Shown here: in pieces, positions 35,757-45,915 of the stretch
Numbering within the stretch: the stretch's first letter is position 1
How the letters are laid out: each line of letters opens with the position of its first letter
NCBI GenBank assembly: GCA_963771595.1
Contig: CAVYUC010000019.1
Coordinates: 62,001-126,000, forward strand
DNA length: 64,000 nucleotides
Direction of reading: 5' to 3'
From: CAVYUC01 sp963771595
GTDB lineage: Bacteria > Bacteroidota > Bacteroidia > Bacteroidales > Prolixibacteraceae
Position numbers and translations under genes: made by a program
Notes under the pieces: generated by a model
Told to the model about the DNA's origin: nothing
The model's input: the letters and a program-made list of their open reading frames with translations, nothing else
Database searches by the model: none

Positions 35757-36275
35757 ATGAAAAGTTCAGACAAACAAGTTATAATCAGTAACCTGCAAGA
35801 GCAGATTGATTCATACAACCATTTTTACCTGGCTGACATTAGTGGTTTAGACGCTTCCGATACCAGCGATTTAAGGAGACTGTGTTTTAATCAAAATGTA
35901 AAACTGGTTGTAGCAAAAAACACGCTGTTGCGCAAAGCCCTTGAAAGTTCAAATAAGAACGCCGAAGGACTTTACGATGCTCTTAAAGGAAATACATCGG
36001 TAATGTTTACCGAAAATGGTAACACTCCTGCAAAACTGATTAAAGAATTCAGAAAAAAACATAAAAAGCCGGTTTTTAAAGCCGCATTTGTGGAAGAATC
36101 AGTTTATGTTGGAGAAAATCAACTCGATGCGCTGGTAGCAGTTAAATCGAAAAATGAGGTTATCGCCGATGTTATTGCCCTTTTACAGTCGCCAATGACT
36201 ACTTTGCTTTCGCAATTAAAATCGGGCGGCAATACAATACATGGTGTTCTTGAAACACTGAAAGAAAGAGAATAG
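35757..36275 (+). CDS. rplJ: 50S ribosomal protein L10
   Basis: A 172-residue uL10, the base of the L7/L12 stalk: DISGLDASDTSDLRRLCFNQNVKLVVAKNTLLRKALE and a C-terminal helix that binds L7/L12 dimers (SPMTTLLSQLKSGGNTIHGVLETLKE). With 2 nt between rplA and rplJ there is no room for the long rplJ leader known in E. coli, so any L10 autoregulation here must use other sequence. Confidence 0.98.
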   Translation: MKSSDKQVIISNLQEQIDSYNHFYLADISGLDASDTSDLRRLCFNQNVKLVVAKNTLLRKALESSNKNAEGLYDALKGNTSVMFTENGNTPAKLIKEFRKKHKKPVFKAAFVEESVYVGENQLDALVAVKSKNEVIADVIALLQSPMTTLLSQLKSGGNTIHGVLETLKERE

Positions 36276-36308
36276 TTTTTTTGAAATAATTTTATAAAAT
36301 TTATAGAA

Positions 36309-36689
36309 ATGGCAGATTTAAAACAGCTTGCAGAAGAGTTGGTAAACTTAACTGTTAAAGAGGTTAACGAATTGGCTGGTATACTCAAAGATGAGTATGG
36401 TATTGAGCCAGCTGCTGCTGCAGTTGCAGTTGCAGGACCGGCTGCGGGTGCTGGCGAAGGTGAAGAAGTTGCTGAACAAACCGAGTTCGATGTTGTTCTT
36501 AAAGCAGCGGGCCAGTCAAAACTAGCAGTAGTTAAACTCGTTAAAGAATTAACTGGTCTTGGTCTGAAAGAAGCCAAAGCAGTTGTTGATGAGGCTCCTA
36601 AAGCAATTAAAGAAAAAGTATCCAAAGACGAAGCAGAAGCGCTTAAAGGTCAATTGGAAGAAGCTGGAGCAGAAGTTGAAATTAAATAA
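36309..36689 (+). CDS. rplL: 50S ribosomal protein L7/L12
   Basis: A 126-residue bL12: N-terminal dimerisation domain (ADLKQLAEELVNLTVKEVNELAGILK), an Ala/Gly-rich hinge (about 36-50) and the C-terminal factor-binding domain (EFDVVLKAAGQSKLAVVKLVKELTGLGLKEAKAVVDEAPKAIKE). It recruits translation factors. A long terminator-like hairpin separates it from rpoB. Confidence 0.99.
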   Translation: MADLKQLAEELVNLTVKEVNELAGILKDEYGIEPAAAAVAVAGPAAGAGEGEEVAEQTEFDVVLKAAGQSKLAVVKLVKELTGLGLKEAKAVVDEAPKAIKEKVSKDEAEALKGQLEEAGAEVEIK

Positions 36690-36721
36690 TCGCAATCAGA
36701 CCTTATGCAATAAGGTTATTT

Positions 36722-36770
36722 GGTTTAGAATCTTGTCCCGAAATTTCGGGGTGGGATTCTAAACCTTTTT
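36722..36770 (+). terminator. Attenuator/terminator between rplL and rpoB
   Basis: A long stem: GGTTTAGAATC (36722-36732) pairs with GATTCTAAACC (36755-36765), enclosing an inner CCCGAAATTTCGGG hairpin (36737-36750), followed by five T's (36766-36770). This is a strong intrinsic terminator form placed inside the operon. It probably acts as a partial terminator that sets ribosomal-protein to RNA-polymerase ratio. Confidence 0.85.
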
Positions 36771-36813
36771 GTGTATTTATGTTTTATATAATTTAACTTG
36801 TATAAATAAATAC

Positions 36814-39800
36814 ATGTATAAAAATTTAAAAAAAGAGAGGATAAGTTTTGCCTCCACACAAACAAGGTTTGATTACCCTGACTTCCTGGAAGTACAAATT
36901 AAATCATTTATCGATTTTTTTCAGTTAAACACAACGCCCGAGAAGCGGAAGGAGGAAGGATTGCATAGTGTGTTCGTAGAGAATTTTCCGATTACAGACA
37001 CACGTAACAATTTTGTCCTTGAATTCATCGACTACCAGGTCGATCCTCCGCGTTACAGCATTGATGAATGTATCGAGCGTGGGTTAACGTTTAGCGTGCC
37101 GTTAAAAGCAAAATTGAAACTCTACTGTACCGATCCGGAACACGAGGATTTTGATACAGTGGTGCAGGATGTATATCTGGGTACAGTGCCGTACATGACT
37201 GATAAAGGTACCTTTATAATTAATGGTGCCGAACGTGTTATTGTATCGCAGTTGCACAGGTCGCCCGGAGTATTTTTTGGCCAGAGTTTGCATGCCAATG
37301 GCACTAAACTTTATTCGGCGCGAATTATCCCGTTCAAAGGGTCGTGGATCGAATTTGCAACCGACATCAACAGTGTTATGTTTGCGTATATCGACAGGAA
37401 AAAGAAATTGCCTGTTACCACACTTTTGCGCGCTATCGGATATGAAAGTGATAAAGATATTCTTGAAATATTTAATCTGGCCGACGAAATCAAGGTATCA
37501 AAAACAGGGTTGAAAAAAGTCGTTGGCCGAAGATTGGCAGCCCGCGTTTTAAAATCGTGGGTAGAAGACTTTGTTGATGAAGATACCGGTGAAGTGGTTT
37601 CAATCGAACGTAATGAAGTAATTATCGATCGTGAAACCATTATCGAGGAAGATCATATTGATGAAATACTGGAGTCTGGTGTCAAAACCATTTTGCTTCA
37701 TAAAGAAGATCAAAATCAACAGGATTTTGCCATCATTTATAACACCTTGCAAAAAGATCCGTGTAACTCCGAAAAAGAAGCAGTGCTTCACATTTACCGG
37801 CAGTTGCGTAATGCGGAGCCACCGGATGAAACAACCGCCAGAGACGTTATCGATAAGTTGTTCTTTTCAGACAAACGATACGATTTGGGCGAAGTTGGGC
37901 GTTACCGGATCAATAAAAAATTAGGGCTGAATGTCGATTCCGATATTCGGGTTCTAACTAAGGAAGATATTATTGAAATTATTAAATATCTTATTCAGCT
38001 GGTTAATTCAAAAACAGATGTTGATGATATCGACCACCTGAGTAACCGTCGTGTACGTACCGTTGGAGAACAAATGTACAATCAGTTCGGAGTTGGACTG
38101 GCCCGTATGGCCCGTACAATTCGCGAGCGGATGAATGTGCGTGACAATGAGGTTTTCACACCAATTGATCTTATCAATTCAAAAACTTTATCGTCGGTTA
38201 TTAATTCATTCTTCGGAACAAATGCACTTTCGCAGTTTATGGATCAAACCAATCCACTGGCCGAAATGACTCACAAACGCCGGATGTCGGCGCTCGGACC
38301 AGGTGGTTTATCCCGTGAAAGGGCAGGATTCGAAGTGCGCGACGTACATTACACTCACTACGGGCGGCTTTGTCCGATTGAAACTCCGGAAGGTCCAAAC
38401 ATCGGTTTGATTTCTTCGTTGTGTGTATTTGCAAAAATTACCGACCTGGGATTTATCTCAACTCCTTACCGGAAAGTTGAAAATGGTACAGTGGATCTTT
38501 CGGATGATGGTGCTGTTTATTTAACTGCCGAAGAAGAAGAAGGCAAAATTATAGCACAGGCGAATGCTCCAATCAGCCCCGATGGTGAATTTCTGAATCA
38601 GAAAGTAAAATCAAGGCTGGATGGTGATTACCCGTTGGTTGACAAGGAAAACGTAGATTTAATGGATGTTGGTCCAAACCAGATTGCATCGGTTGCCGCA
38701 TCACTAATCTCATTCCTTGAACATGATGATGCCAACAGGGCTTTGATGGGATCGAACATGATGCGCCAGGCAGTGCCGCTGCTTCGTCCGGAAGCTCCGA
38801 TTGTCGGCACCGGGCTGGAAGGCAGAGCTGCTTCAGATTCAAGAGTGCTTGTAAAGGCCGAATTTGATGGAGTAGTTGAATATGTTGATGCCAACCAGAT
38901 AATTGTTCGTTACGATATAACCGACGAAGACAGATTTGTAAGTTTTGATCCGGAAGTAGTTACCTATAAACTTCCGAAATACGCAAAATCAAACCAGGGA
39001 ACAACTATTGATTTGGTGCCGATTGTTCGTAAAGGTCAGCGCATTTCAAAAGGTGAAATTCTTTCGCAGGGATATGCAACCGAGCAAGGCGAACTGGCAT
39101 TGGGCCGGAATCTTATGGTGGCATTTATGCCCTGGCAGGGTTACAATTACGAAGATGCCATTGTGATCTCGGAACGCATCGTGCGCGAAGATGTTTTCAC
39201 CTCCGTTCATGTTGACGAATATACGCTTGAAGTTCGTGATACAAAAAGAGGCTTGGAAGAGTTTACTTCCGATATTCCGAATGTAAGCGAAGAAGCAACA
39301 AAAAATCTCGATGAAAATGGATTGATCCGCATTGGTGCCGATGTAAAACCAGGAGATATTCTCATTGGAAAAATTACACCAAAAGGCGAATCGGATCCTT
39401 CACCCGAGGAAAAACTGCTGCGTGCAATTTTCGGTGATAAGGCAGGTGATGTAAAAGATGCATCATTAAAAGCTTCGCCTTCATTATCGGGTATTGTAAT
39501 CGATAAAAAGTTGTTCTCCAGAGTTGCAAAAGATAAAAAAGGAAAACAGGGCACAAAATCACTTCTCGATCAGATTGATGAAAGATTTGAAAAAGAAGTT
39601 TTAGCGCTCCGTCAAAAACTGGAAGATAAGCTTTTTACCCTTGTAAGCGGAAAAACCTCGCAGGGTGTAAAAGATTACTACGGCACAGAAATTATTACAA
39701 AAGGAGTAAAATTCACGCTGAAACAATTGCAGGAAGTTGATTACCTGACAATCAATCCATCAAAATGGACAACTGATAAAGACAAGAATGATCTTGTTTT

Positions 39801-40626
39801 CAGGTTAATCAACAACTATATAATGAAATACAAGGAGGCGGAAGCAATTTCGCGCCGCGACCGGTATAATATTACTATTGGCGATGAATTACCAGCCGGT
39901 ATTATTCAGCTGGCAAAAATTTACATTGCCAAAAAACGGAAACTCCAGATTGGAGATAAAATGGCAGGCCGCCACGGAAACAAAGGTATTGTTTCGCGGG
40001 TTGTGCGACAGGAAGATATGCCGTTTCTATCTGATGGAACACCGGTTGACATTGTATTGAACCCGCTGGGGGTGCCGTCAAGGATGAACCTGGGGCAGAT
40101 TTACGAAACTGTTTTAGGCTGGGCCGGAAAAGAGCTGGGAGTTAAATTTGCAACTCCGATTTTCGACGGTGCAACTCTTGAACAAATTTCAGAATATACC
40201 GAAAAAGCAGGTATTCCAAGTTACGGAAAAACATACCTGATTGACGGTGAAACAGGTGAGCCTTTCGATCAGCCGGCAACCGTGGGTATCATTTATATGA
40301 TGAAACTGGGACACATGGTCGAAGACAAAATGCATGCACGTTCCATTGGTCCGTATTCACTGATTACACAGCAACCTCTTGGTGGAAAAGCACAATTTGG
40401 AGGTCAGCGTTTTGGTGAAATGGAAGTTTGGGCGCTTGAAGCATTTGGCGCTTCACATATCCTTCAGGAAATCCTGACCGTTAAATCGGATGATGTTATG
40501 GGAAGGGCAAAAGCATACGAAGCTATTGTAAAAGGTGAGCCAATGCCACAGCCCGGCATTCCTGAGTCGCTCAATGTATTGCTCCACGAACTCCGGGGCC
40601 TTGGCCTTAGCATACGCATGGAGTAG
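36814..40626 (+). CDS. rpoB: DNA-directed RNA polymerase subunit beta
   Basis: The beta subunit of RNA polymerase, 1270 residues from the ATG at 36814 (MYKNLKKERISFASTQTRFDYPDFLEVQIKSF); a non-ATG start at 36769 would add 15 residues without family support and sit against the attenuator. Landmarks: the rifampicin-pocket region FGTNALSQFMDQTNPLAEMTHKRRMSALGPGGLSRERAGFEVRDVH, and the catalytic-centre/C-terminal blocks GDKMAGRHGNKGIVS and GGKAQFGGQRFGEMEVWALEAFGA. The residues of the rifampicin pocket look like the sensitive form. Full length for Bacteroidota, followed by rpoC after 54 nt. Confidence 0.99.
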   Translation: MYKNLKKERISFASTQTRFDYPDFLEVQIKSFIDFFQLNTTPEKRKEEGLHSVFVENFPITDTRNNFVLEFIDYQVDPPRYSIDECIERGLTFSVPLKAKLKLYCTDPEHEDFDTVVQDVYLGTVPYMTDKGTFIINGAERVIVSQLHRSPGVFFGQSLHANGTKLYSARIIPFKGSWIEFATDINSVMFAYIDRKKKLPVTTLLRAIGYESDKDILEIFNLADEIKVSKTGLKKVVGRRLAARVLKSWVEDFVDEDTGEVVSIERNEVIIDRETIIEEDHIDEILESGVKTILLHKEDQNQQDFAIIYNTLQKDPCNSEKEAVLHIYRQLRNAEPPDETTARDVIDKLFFSDKRYDLGEVGRYRINKKLGLNVDSDIRVLTKEDIIEIIKYLIQLVNSKTDVDDIDHLSNRRVRTVGEQMYNQFGVGLARMARTIRERMNVRDNEVFTPIDLINSKTLSSVINSFFGTNALSQFMDQTNPLAEMTHKRRMSALGPGGLSRERAGFEVRDVHYTHYGRLCPIETPEGPNIGLISSLCVFAKITDLGFISTPYRKVENGTVDLSDDGAVYLTAEEEEGKIIAQANAPISPDGEFLNQKVKSRLDGDYPLVDKENVDLMDVGPNQIASVAASLISFLEHDDANRALMGSNMMRQAVPLLRPEAPIVGTGLEGRAASDSRVLVKAEFDGVVEYVDANQIIVRYDITDEDRFVSFDPEVVTYKLPKYAKSNQGTTIDLVPIVRKGQRISKGEILSQGYATEQGELALGRNLMVAFMPWQGYNYEDAIVISERIVREDVFTSVHVDEYTLEVRDTKRGLEEFTSDIPNVSEEATKNLDENGLIRIGADVKPGDILIGKITPKGESDPSPEEKLLRAIFGDKAGDVKDASLKASPSLSGIVIDKKLFSRVAKDKKGKQGTKSLLDQIDERFEKEVLALRQKLEDKLFTLVSGKTSQGVKDYYGTEIITKGVKFTLKQLQEVDYLTINPSKWTTDKDKNDLVFRLINNYIMKYKEAEAISRRDRYNITIGDELPAGIIQLAKIYIAKKRKLQIGDKMAGRHGNKGIVSRVVRQEDMPFLSDGTPVDIVLNPLGVPSRMNLGQIYETVLGWAGKELGVKFATPIFDGATLEQISEYTEKAGIPSYGKTYLIDGETGEPFDQPATVGIIYMMKLGHMVEDKMHARSIGPYSLITQQPLGGKAQFGGQRFGEMEVWALEAFGASHILQEILTVKSDDVMGRAKAYEAIVKGEPMPQPGIPESLNVLLHELRGLGLSIRME

Positions 40627-40680
40627 TATTGTAATACTTTATAAGAACAGGTTCTGTTTTAATGATTTTTAAATAAAATT

Positions 40681-43600
40681 ATGGCATTCAGAAAAGAAAA
40701 CAAAGCAAAAGGGGGTTTCTCCAAAATTTCAATCAGCCTTTCTTCTCCCGAAGAAATTCTGGAAAGATCGTTTGGTGAAGTTTTGAAACCCGAAACAATA
40801 AATTACAGAACATACAAACCGGAAAGAGATGGCTTGTTCTGCGAACGTATTTTTGGTCCGGTAAAAGATTACGAATGCCATTGCGGAAAATACAAACGTA
40901 TCCGTTACAAGGGTATCGTTTGCGACCGTTGTGGTGTGGAAGTAACCGAGAAAAAAGTACGCCGCGAAAGAATGGGGCACATTTCACTTGTTGTCCCGGT
41001 GGCGCATATCTGGTATTTCAGATCGCTGCCCAACAAAATCGGATATTTGCTTGGATTGCCAACAAAAAAGCTGGATTCAATTATTTATTACGAACGTTAT
41101 GTAGTAATAAATGCAGGAGTTACTGCTTCAAACGGGGTAAAACAACTAGATTTTCTGACAGAGGAAGAATACCTTGACATTGTTGATGCATTGCCGAAAG
41201 AAAATCACCTTCTCGATGATGACGATCCAAATAAATTCATCGCCAAAATGGGTGCTGAAGCTCTGTTTGAGATTTTGACCCGTCTCGATTTGGATGATTT
41301 ATCCTATACTTTGAGGCACAAGGCAAATACCGAAACCTCGCAACAGAGAAAAAACGAAGCATTAAAACGTCTTCAGGTTGTTGAAGCGTTCAGGGCAAGC
41401 AAAAACCTGAACCGGCCCGAGTGGATGATTGTTCGCGTTGTGCCGGTTATCCCGCCCGATTTGCGGCCGCTGGTTCCGCTGGATGGCGGCAGGTTTGCAA
41501 CATCCGATTTGAATGATCTTTACCGCAGGGTTATCATCCGTAATAATCGTTTAAAACGGTTGATAGAGATTAAAGCTCCCGAAGTAATTCTGCGGAATGA
41601 AAAACGAATGCTGCAGGAAGCTGTAGATTCGTTATTCGATAATTCACGAAAAGTTAATGCTGTTAAAACTGAAAATAACCGCCCGCTGAAATCACTTTCT
41701 GACAGTTTGAAAGGAAAACAGGGACGTTTCCGTCAGAATCTTCTGGGAAAACGTGTCGATTATTCAGCTCGTTCGGTTATTGTAGTGGGGCCAAAACTGA
41801 AAGTTCACGAATGCGGGCTTCCAAAAGATATGGCTGCCGAACTTTACAAACCTTTTATTATCCGAAAGTTAATTGAAAGGGGAATTGTAAAAACAGTAAA
41901 ATCAGCGAAAAAAATAGTCGATCGCAAAGATCCGGTGGTTTGGGAAATCCTGGAAAATGTGTTAAAAGGGCATCCGGTAATGCTAAACCGTGCACCCACA
42001 CTGCACCGTTTGTCTATTCAGGCTTTTCAGCCGGTTTTAATCGAAGGAAAAGCAATTCAGCTTCACCCGCTGGTTTGTACAGGTTTTAATGCTGACTTCG
42101 ATGGTGACCAGATGGCGGTTCACCTCCCGCTGGGAAATGCCGCGGTTCTGGAAGCACAGCTTTTGATGCTCGCTTCACATAACCTGCTGAACCCTGCCAA
42201 CGGAGCGCCTATTCAGGTTCCGTCGCAGGACATGGTACTTGGTCTGTATTATATGACCAATGCCCGCAAAGGTTCCCCGCGCGAAGGAATGACATTCTAT
42301 TCGCCCGAAGAAGTGATTATTGCTTATTCCGAAAAAGTTATCGGTCTTCATACTATTGTCAAAGTAAAAGTTGAAGACGTTGACGAAAATGGAGAATACT
42401 TCAAACATATTATTGAAACGACAGTCGGACGTGTGCTTTTCAATGAATGGGTTCCACGCAAAGTGGGTTACATTAACCAGTTGCTGACTAAAAAATCATT
42501 AAGGACCATCATTTCCGATGTTTTTAAACGGTGTGGAAACGCTGAAACTGTTGGATTTTTGGATGCAATTAAAGATTTGGGTTACAACATGGCGTACCGC
42601 GGTGGTTTGTCGTTCAACCTGGATGATGTAATTATTCCGGTTGACAAAGAAAGTATTGTCGGAGACGGATATGTTGAAGTTGAAGAAGTTATAAATAACT
42701 ATAACATGGGATTTATAACTAACAACGAACGCTACAATCAGGTAATTGATATCTGGACACATGCCAACTCCAAACTTACACATTCGGTAATGAAAACATT
42801 AAGTACCGATAAGCAGGGATTTAATTCCATTTACATGATGCTTGATTCCGGAGCCCGTGGTTCAAAGGAACAAATCAGGCAGTTGTGCGGAATGAGGGGA
42901 TTGATGGCAAAACCACAGAAATCAGGATCAACCGGTTCTCAGATTATTGAAAACCCGATTCTTGCCAACTTTAAAGAAGGCCTTTCAGTATTGGAGTATT
43001 TTATTTCTACTCACGGTGCCCGTAAAGGTTTGGCCGATACTGCCTTAAAAACAGCTGACGCCGGATATTTAACCCGTCGTTTGGTCGATGTTTCTCAGGA
43101 TGTAATTATTTCGGAAGAAGATTGCGGAACTTTGCGAGGCTTGCTGGCAAATGCCATCAAAAACGACGAGGAAGTTGTTGCTTCACTATTCGACAGGATT
43201 ATAGGCCGTACTTCGGTTCACGATATTTACCACCCGCTGAACGGAGATTTGATTGTAAAATCGGGCGATACAATTACCGAAGAAGTTGCCCAGGCAATTG
43301 AAGATTCACCGATTGAAACCGTTGAAATTCGTTCGGTGCTGACCTGCGAATCGAAGGTTGGAGTTTGCGGCAAATGCTATGGCCGTAACCTTGCCACCGG
43401 TAACATGGTTCAGAAAGGTGAAGCAGTTGGTGTTATTGCTGCCCAGTCGATTGGTGAGCCGGGAACACAGCTTACACTGCGTACATTCCACGTGGGAGGT
43501 ATTGCCGGAAACATTTCGGCACAATCTACCGTTGAGGCAAAATACGATGGTTATGTCGAAATCGAAGAACTGCGGGCAGTCGAAAACAAATCTGAAGATG

Positions 43601-44943
43601 GTTCATCCATTGACGTTGTTGTTAGTCGTCTGGCAGAGCTGAAAATTATTGATAAAAATACCCAGATTCCACTTTCAACCCACACGATTCCTTACGGTTC
43701 AAAACTGTATGTGAAAAACGGGGATGAAATCCGGAAAGGGAAACTGATTTGTGAATGGGATCCGTTTAATGGTGTAATTATCACTGAATTCGATGGTAAA
43801 ATTGAATTCGAAAACCTGATCGAAAATATTACTTTCCGCGAAGAATCGGACGAACAGACCGGCTACAGCGAAAAAGTAATCATTGAAACCAGGGATAAAA
43901 CCAAAAACCCGACATTGAAAATTATGGGTAAAGACGGAGAAATGATTCGTTCCTATAACCTTCCTGTTGGTGGTCATATTTCGGTAATGCAGGGGCAGGA
44001 AGTTAAAGCCGGAACTGTACTGGTGAAAATTCCAAGGGCTGCCGGTAAAGCAGGCGATATCACAGGTGGTTTACCACGTGTAACAGAGCTTTTCGAAGCA
44101 CGTAATCCCTCGAATCCGGCCGTAGTTTCTGAAATTGACGGTGAAGTGTCTCTGGGTAAAATCAAACGTGGTAACCGCGAAATTATCATTACCTCAAAAA
44201 CCGGTGATGTTAAAAAATACCTGGTACCGCTTTCAAAACAGATTCTGGTGCAGGAGAATGACTATATCCGTGCAGGAATTCCGCTTTCCGACGGTGCAAC
44301 CACTCCTTCCGATATCCTGGCTATTAAAGGCCCGACAGCGGTTCAGAGTTATATTTTGAACGAAGTACAGGATGTTTACCGGATGCAGGGTGTAAAAATT
44401 AACGACAAGCATTTCGAGGTGATTATTCGTCAGATGATGCGGAAAGTTGAGATTGACGATCCGGGCGATACCCGCTTCCTTGAAAAACAGGTGGTTGATA
44501 AAAACGAATTCCTTTCGGAAAACGACTGGATTTGGAACAAAAAAGTAGTTATCGATCCGGGTGATGCAGAGGGACTGAAGTCGGGCCAGATTATTTCTGC
44601 CCGTCGTTTGCGCGATGAAAATTCTCAGTTAAGAAGAAAAGACAAAAAGCTGGTGGAATCGCGCGATGCCATTTCTGCAACTTCAAGTCAGGTGCTGCAG
44701 GGTATTACCAAAGCGGCACTGCAAACAAGAAGCTGGTTGTCGGCAGCCTCATTCCAGGAAACGACAAAAGTTCTGAATGAAGCAGCTATTAACGGCAAAA
44801 CTGATTACCTCGACGGATTGAAGGAAAACGTAATTTGCGGACACCTCATTCCGGCCGGTACAGGTTTAAAAGAATACAAAAATCTTGTTGTTGGTTCAAA
44901 AGAAGAATACGACAGGTTAATTGATACGAAAAAGAATATTTAA
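40681..44943 (+). CDS. rpoC: DNA-directed RNA polymerase subunit beta'
   Basis: The catalytic large subunit, 1420 residues. The N-terminal zinc site (CHCGKYKRIRYKGIVCDRCGVEV), the Mg-binding NADFDGDQMAVH (about 470-481), the bridge/trigger region (GARKGLADTALKTADAGYLTRRLVDVSQD; GEPGTQLTLRTFHVGG) and the second zinc site (CESKVGVCGKCYG) are intact. Full length; the DUF3467 gene begins 11 nt after its stop. Confidence 0.99.
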   Translation: MAFRKENKAKGGFSKISISLSSPEEILERSFGEVLKPETINYRTYKPERDGLFCERIFGPVKDYECHCGKYKRIRYKGIVCDRCGVEVTEKKVRRERMGHISLVVPVAHIWYFRSLPNKIGYLLGLPTKKLDSIIYYERYVVINAGVTASNGVKQLDFLTEEEYLDIVDALPKENHLLDDDDPNKFIAKMGAEALFEILTRLDLDDLSYTLRHKANTETSQQRKNEALKRLQVVEAFRASKNLNRPEWMIVRVVPVIPPDLRPLVPLDGGRFATSDLNDLYRRVIIRNNRLKRLIEIKAPEVILRNEKRMLQEAVDSLFDNSRKVNAVKTENNRPLKSLSDSLKGKQGRFRQNLLGKRVDYSARSVIVVGPKLKVHECGLPKDMAAELYKPFIIRKLIERGIVKTVKSAKKIVDRKDPVVWEILENVLKGHPVMLNRAPTLHRLSIQAFQPVLIEGKAIQLHPLVCTGFNADFDGDQMAVHLPLGNAAVLEAQLLMLASHNLLNPANGAPIQVPSQDMVLGLYYMTNARKGSPREGMTFYSPEEVIIAYSEKVIGLHTIVKVKVEDVDENGEYFKHIIETTVGRVLFNEWVPRKVGYINQLLTKKSLRTIISDVFKRCGNAETVGFLDAIKDLGYNMAYRGGLSFNLDDVIIPVDKESIVGDGYVEVEEVINNYNMGFITNNERYNQVIDIWTHANSKLTHSVMKTLSTDKQGFNSIYMMLDSGARGSKEQIRQLCGMRGLMAKPQKSGSTGSQIIENPILANFKEGLSVLEYFISTHGARKGLADTALKTADAGYLTRRLVDVSQDVIISEEDCGTLRGLLANAIKNDEEVVASLFDRIIGRTSVHDIYHPLNGDLIVKSGDTITEEVAQAIEDSPIETVEIRSVLTCESKVGVCGKCYGRNLATGNMVQKGEAVGVIAAQSIGEPGTQLTLRTFHVGGIAGNISAQSTVEAKYDGYVEIEELRAVENKSEDGSSIDVVVSRLAELKIIDKNTQIPLSTHTIPYGSKLYVKNGDEIRKGKLICEWDPFNGVIITEFDGKIEFENLIENITFREESDEQTGYSEKVIIETRDKTKNPTLKIMGKDGEMIRSYNLPVGGHISVMQGQEVKAGTVLVKIPRAAGKAGDITGGLPRVTELFEARNPSNPAVVSEIDGEVSLGKIKRGNREIIITSKTGDVKKYLVPLSKQILVQENDYIRAGIPLSDGATTPSDILAIKGPTAVQSYILNEVQDVYRMQGVKINDKHFEVIIRQMMRKVEIDDPGDTRFLEKQVVDKNEFLSENDWIWNKKVVIDPGDAEGLKSGQIISARRLRDENSQLRRKDKKLVESRDAISATSSQVLQGITKAALQTRSWLSAASFQETTKVLNEAAINGKTDYLDGLKENVICGHLIPAGTGLKEYKNLVVGSKEEYDRLIDTKKNI

Positions 44944-44954
44944 GCTGAAAAATC

Positions 44955-45278
44955 ATGGAAGACAAAACAAAACAACAGCAGTTGAATATTGAACTCAACG
45001 AAGAAGTGGCACAGGGTATTTACTCAAATCTTGCAGTGATTACCCATTCCAGCTCCGAATTTGTTGTGGATTTTGTCCGGATTATGCCAGGGATTCCAAA
45101 AGCAAATGTGAAATCGCGGATTATTTTAACTCCGGAACATGCGAAACGTTTATTAATGGCTTTGCAGGATAATATCAAGAAATTTGAATCCATTCACGGG
45201 CCAATTAAAAATGTACCCCCGGGGTCCGATCCGCTCATGCCACCTATGAATTTTGGCGGCCCGGCAGCGCAGGCTTAA
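44955..45278 (+). CDS. DUF3467 protein
   Basis: A 107-residue conserved protein of the DUF3467 family (IELNEEVAQGIYSNLAVITHSSSEFVVDFVRIMPGIPKANVKSRIILTPEHAKRLLMALQDNI). It is found directly after rpoC in many Bacteroidota, and starts here 11 nt downstream, so it shares the rpoBC transcript. No catalytic motif, signal peptide or TM helix is seen. Function is unknown; the constant link suggests a role near transcription, which is inference. A terminator follows. Confidence 0.9.
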   Translation: MEDKTKQQQLNIELNEEVAQGIYSNLAVITHSSSEFVVDFVRIMPGIPKANVKSRIILTPEHAKRLLMALQDNIKKFESIHGPIKNVPPGSDPLMPPMNFGGPAAQA

Positions 45279-45300
45279 ACTATTTATAAAGAACTTTAAA

Positions 45301-45332
45301 AAAAGGAAATCAGCAATGGTTTCCTTTTTTTA
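45301..45332 (+). terminator. Intrinsic terminator of the rpoBC operon
   Basis: Stem AAAAGGAAA (45301-45309) / TTTCCTTTT (45320-45328), 10-nt loop, then T's. It follows the DUF3467 stop by 22 nt. Confidence 0.88.
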
Positions 45333-45535
45333 TTACTACTCTTTTTAAAATCGCATATTGCTTTTTTCCCTCTTTCAAATTATAGCCAAATCCTCTTTTG
45401 GGAAAGATTGTTTAAGCTGAAAATAATGTTCAGAATTATTCCGACACTTAAAAAAATATGGCTGGTATCCAGTTTCACAAAAAGAGACATTTTAAAATGA
45501 AATATGACCTTCTACCTACTCGAATAGCAAAAGTG

Positions 45536-45904
45536 CTATTGCACAAGGTTATAATCTTTAATCAGTAAACTTGCAGATAAGTTTAATTTGTTTGCCAGGC
45601 GTCTAATCATATCAACTGTCAGTCTCCGCTTACGATTTAATATTTCTGAAACTCGACTTTTCCCGCCAATTTCATTTATCAAATCAACCTGCTTGAGGCC
45701 TAGCTCTTCCATCCTAATCTTAATAGCCTCAATCGGGTCGGGTGCATCGATTGGATAATGTTTGTTTTCGTAGTCGTCAACCATTAGTCCAAGTATCTCA
45801 AGTTCGTCACTCTCAGGAGTATCAAGCTCTGCATCAAAGATCACTTCGAGTCTTTTCAATGCTTCATTATAATCCGCCTCTGTCTTAATCGGTTTAATGT
45901 CCAT
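45536..45904 (-). CDS. higA: HigA-type antitoxin with helix-turn-helix
   Basis: A 122-residue antitoxin from the ATG at 45902-45904 (MDIKPIKTEADY); a TTG three codons upstream is less likely. An N-terminal helical part (EADYNEALKRLEVIFDAELDTPESDELEILGLMVDDYENKHYPI) typical of HigA in the HigB2/HigA group is followed by a Xre/Cro HTH (IKIRMEELGLKQVDLINEIGGKSRVSEILNRKRRLTVDMIRRLANKLNL). It neutralises the HigB toxin and should repress the pair through the two operators upstream of higB. It lies 11 nt after higB. Confidence 0.9.
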   Translation of the reverse strand: MDIKPIKTEADYNEALKRLEVIFDAELDTPESDELEILGLMVDDYENKHYPIDAPDPIEAIKIRMEELGLKQVDLINEIGGKSRVSEILNRKRRLTVDMIRRLANKLNLSASLLIKDYNLVQ

Positions 45905-45915
45905 AATAATCAATT

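Noticed and set aside
36769..36813. 15-residue N-terminal extension of RpoB
   Set aside because: It begins right at the end of the rplL-rpoB hairpin and has no counterpart in RpoB proteins.
45523..45540. AATAGCA/TGCTATT hairpin at the end of higA
   Set aside because: It overlaps the stop codon and has no U-run on the higA strand, so it is not called a terminator.
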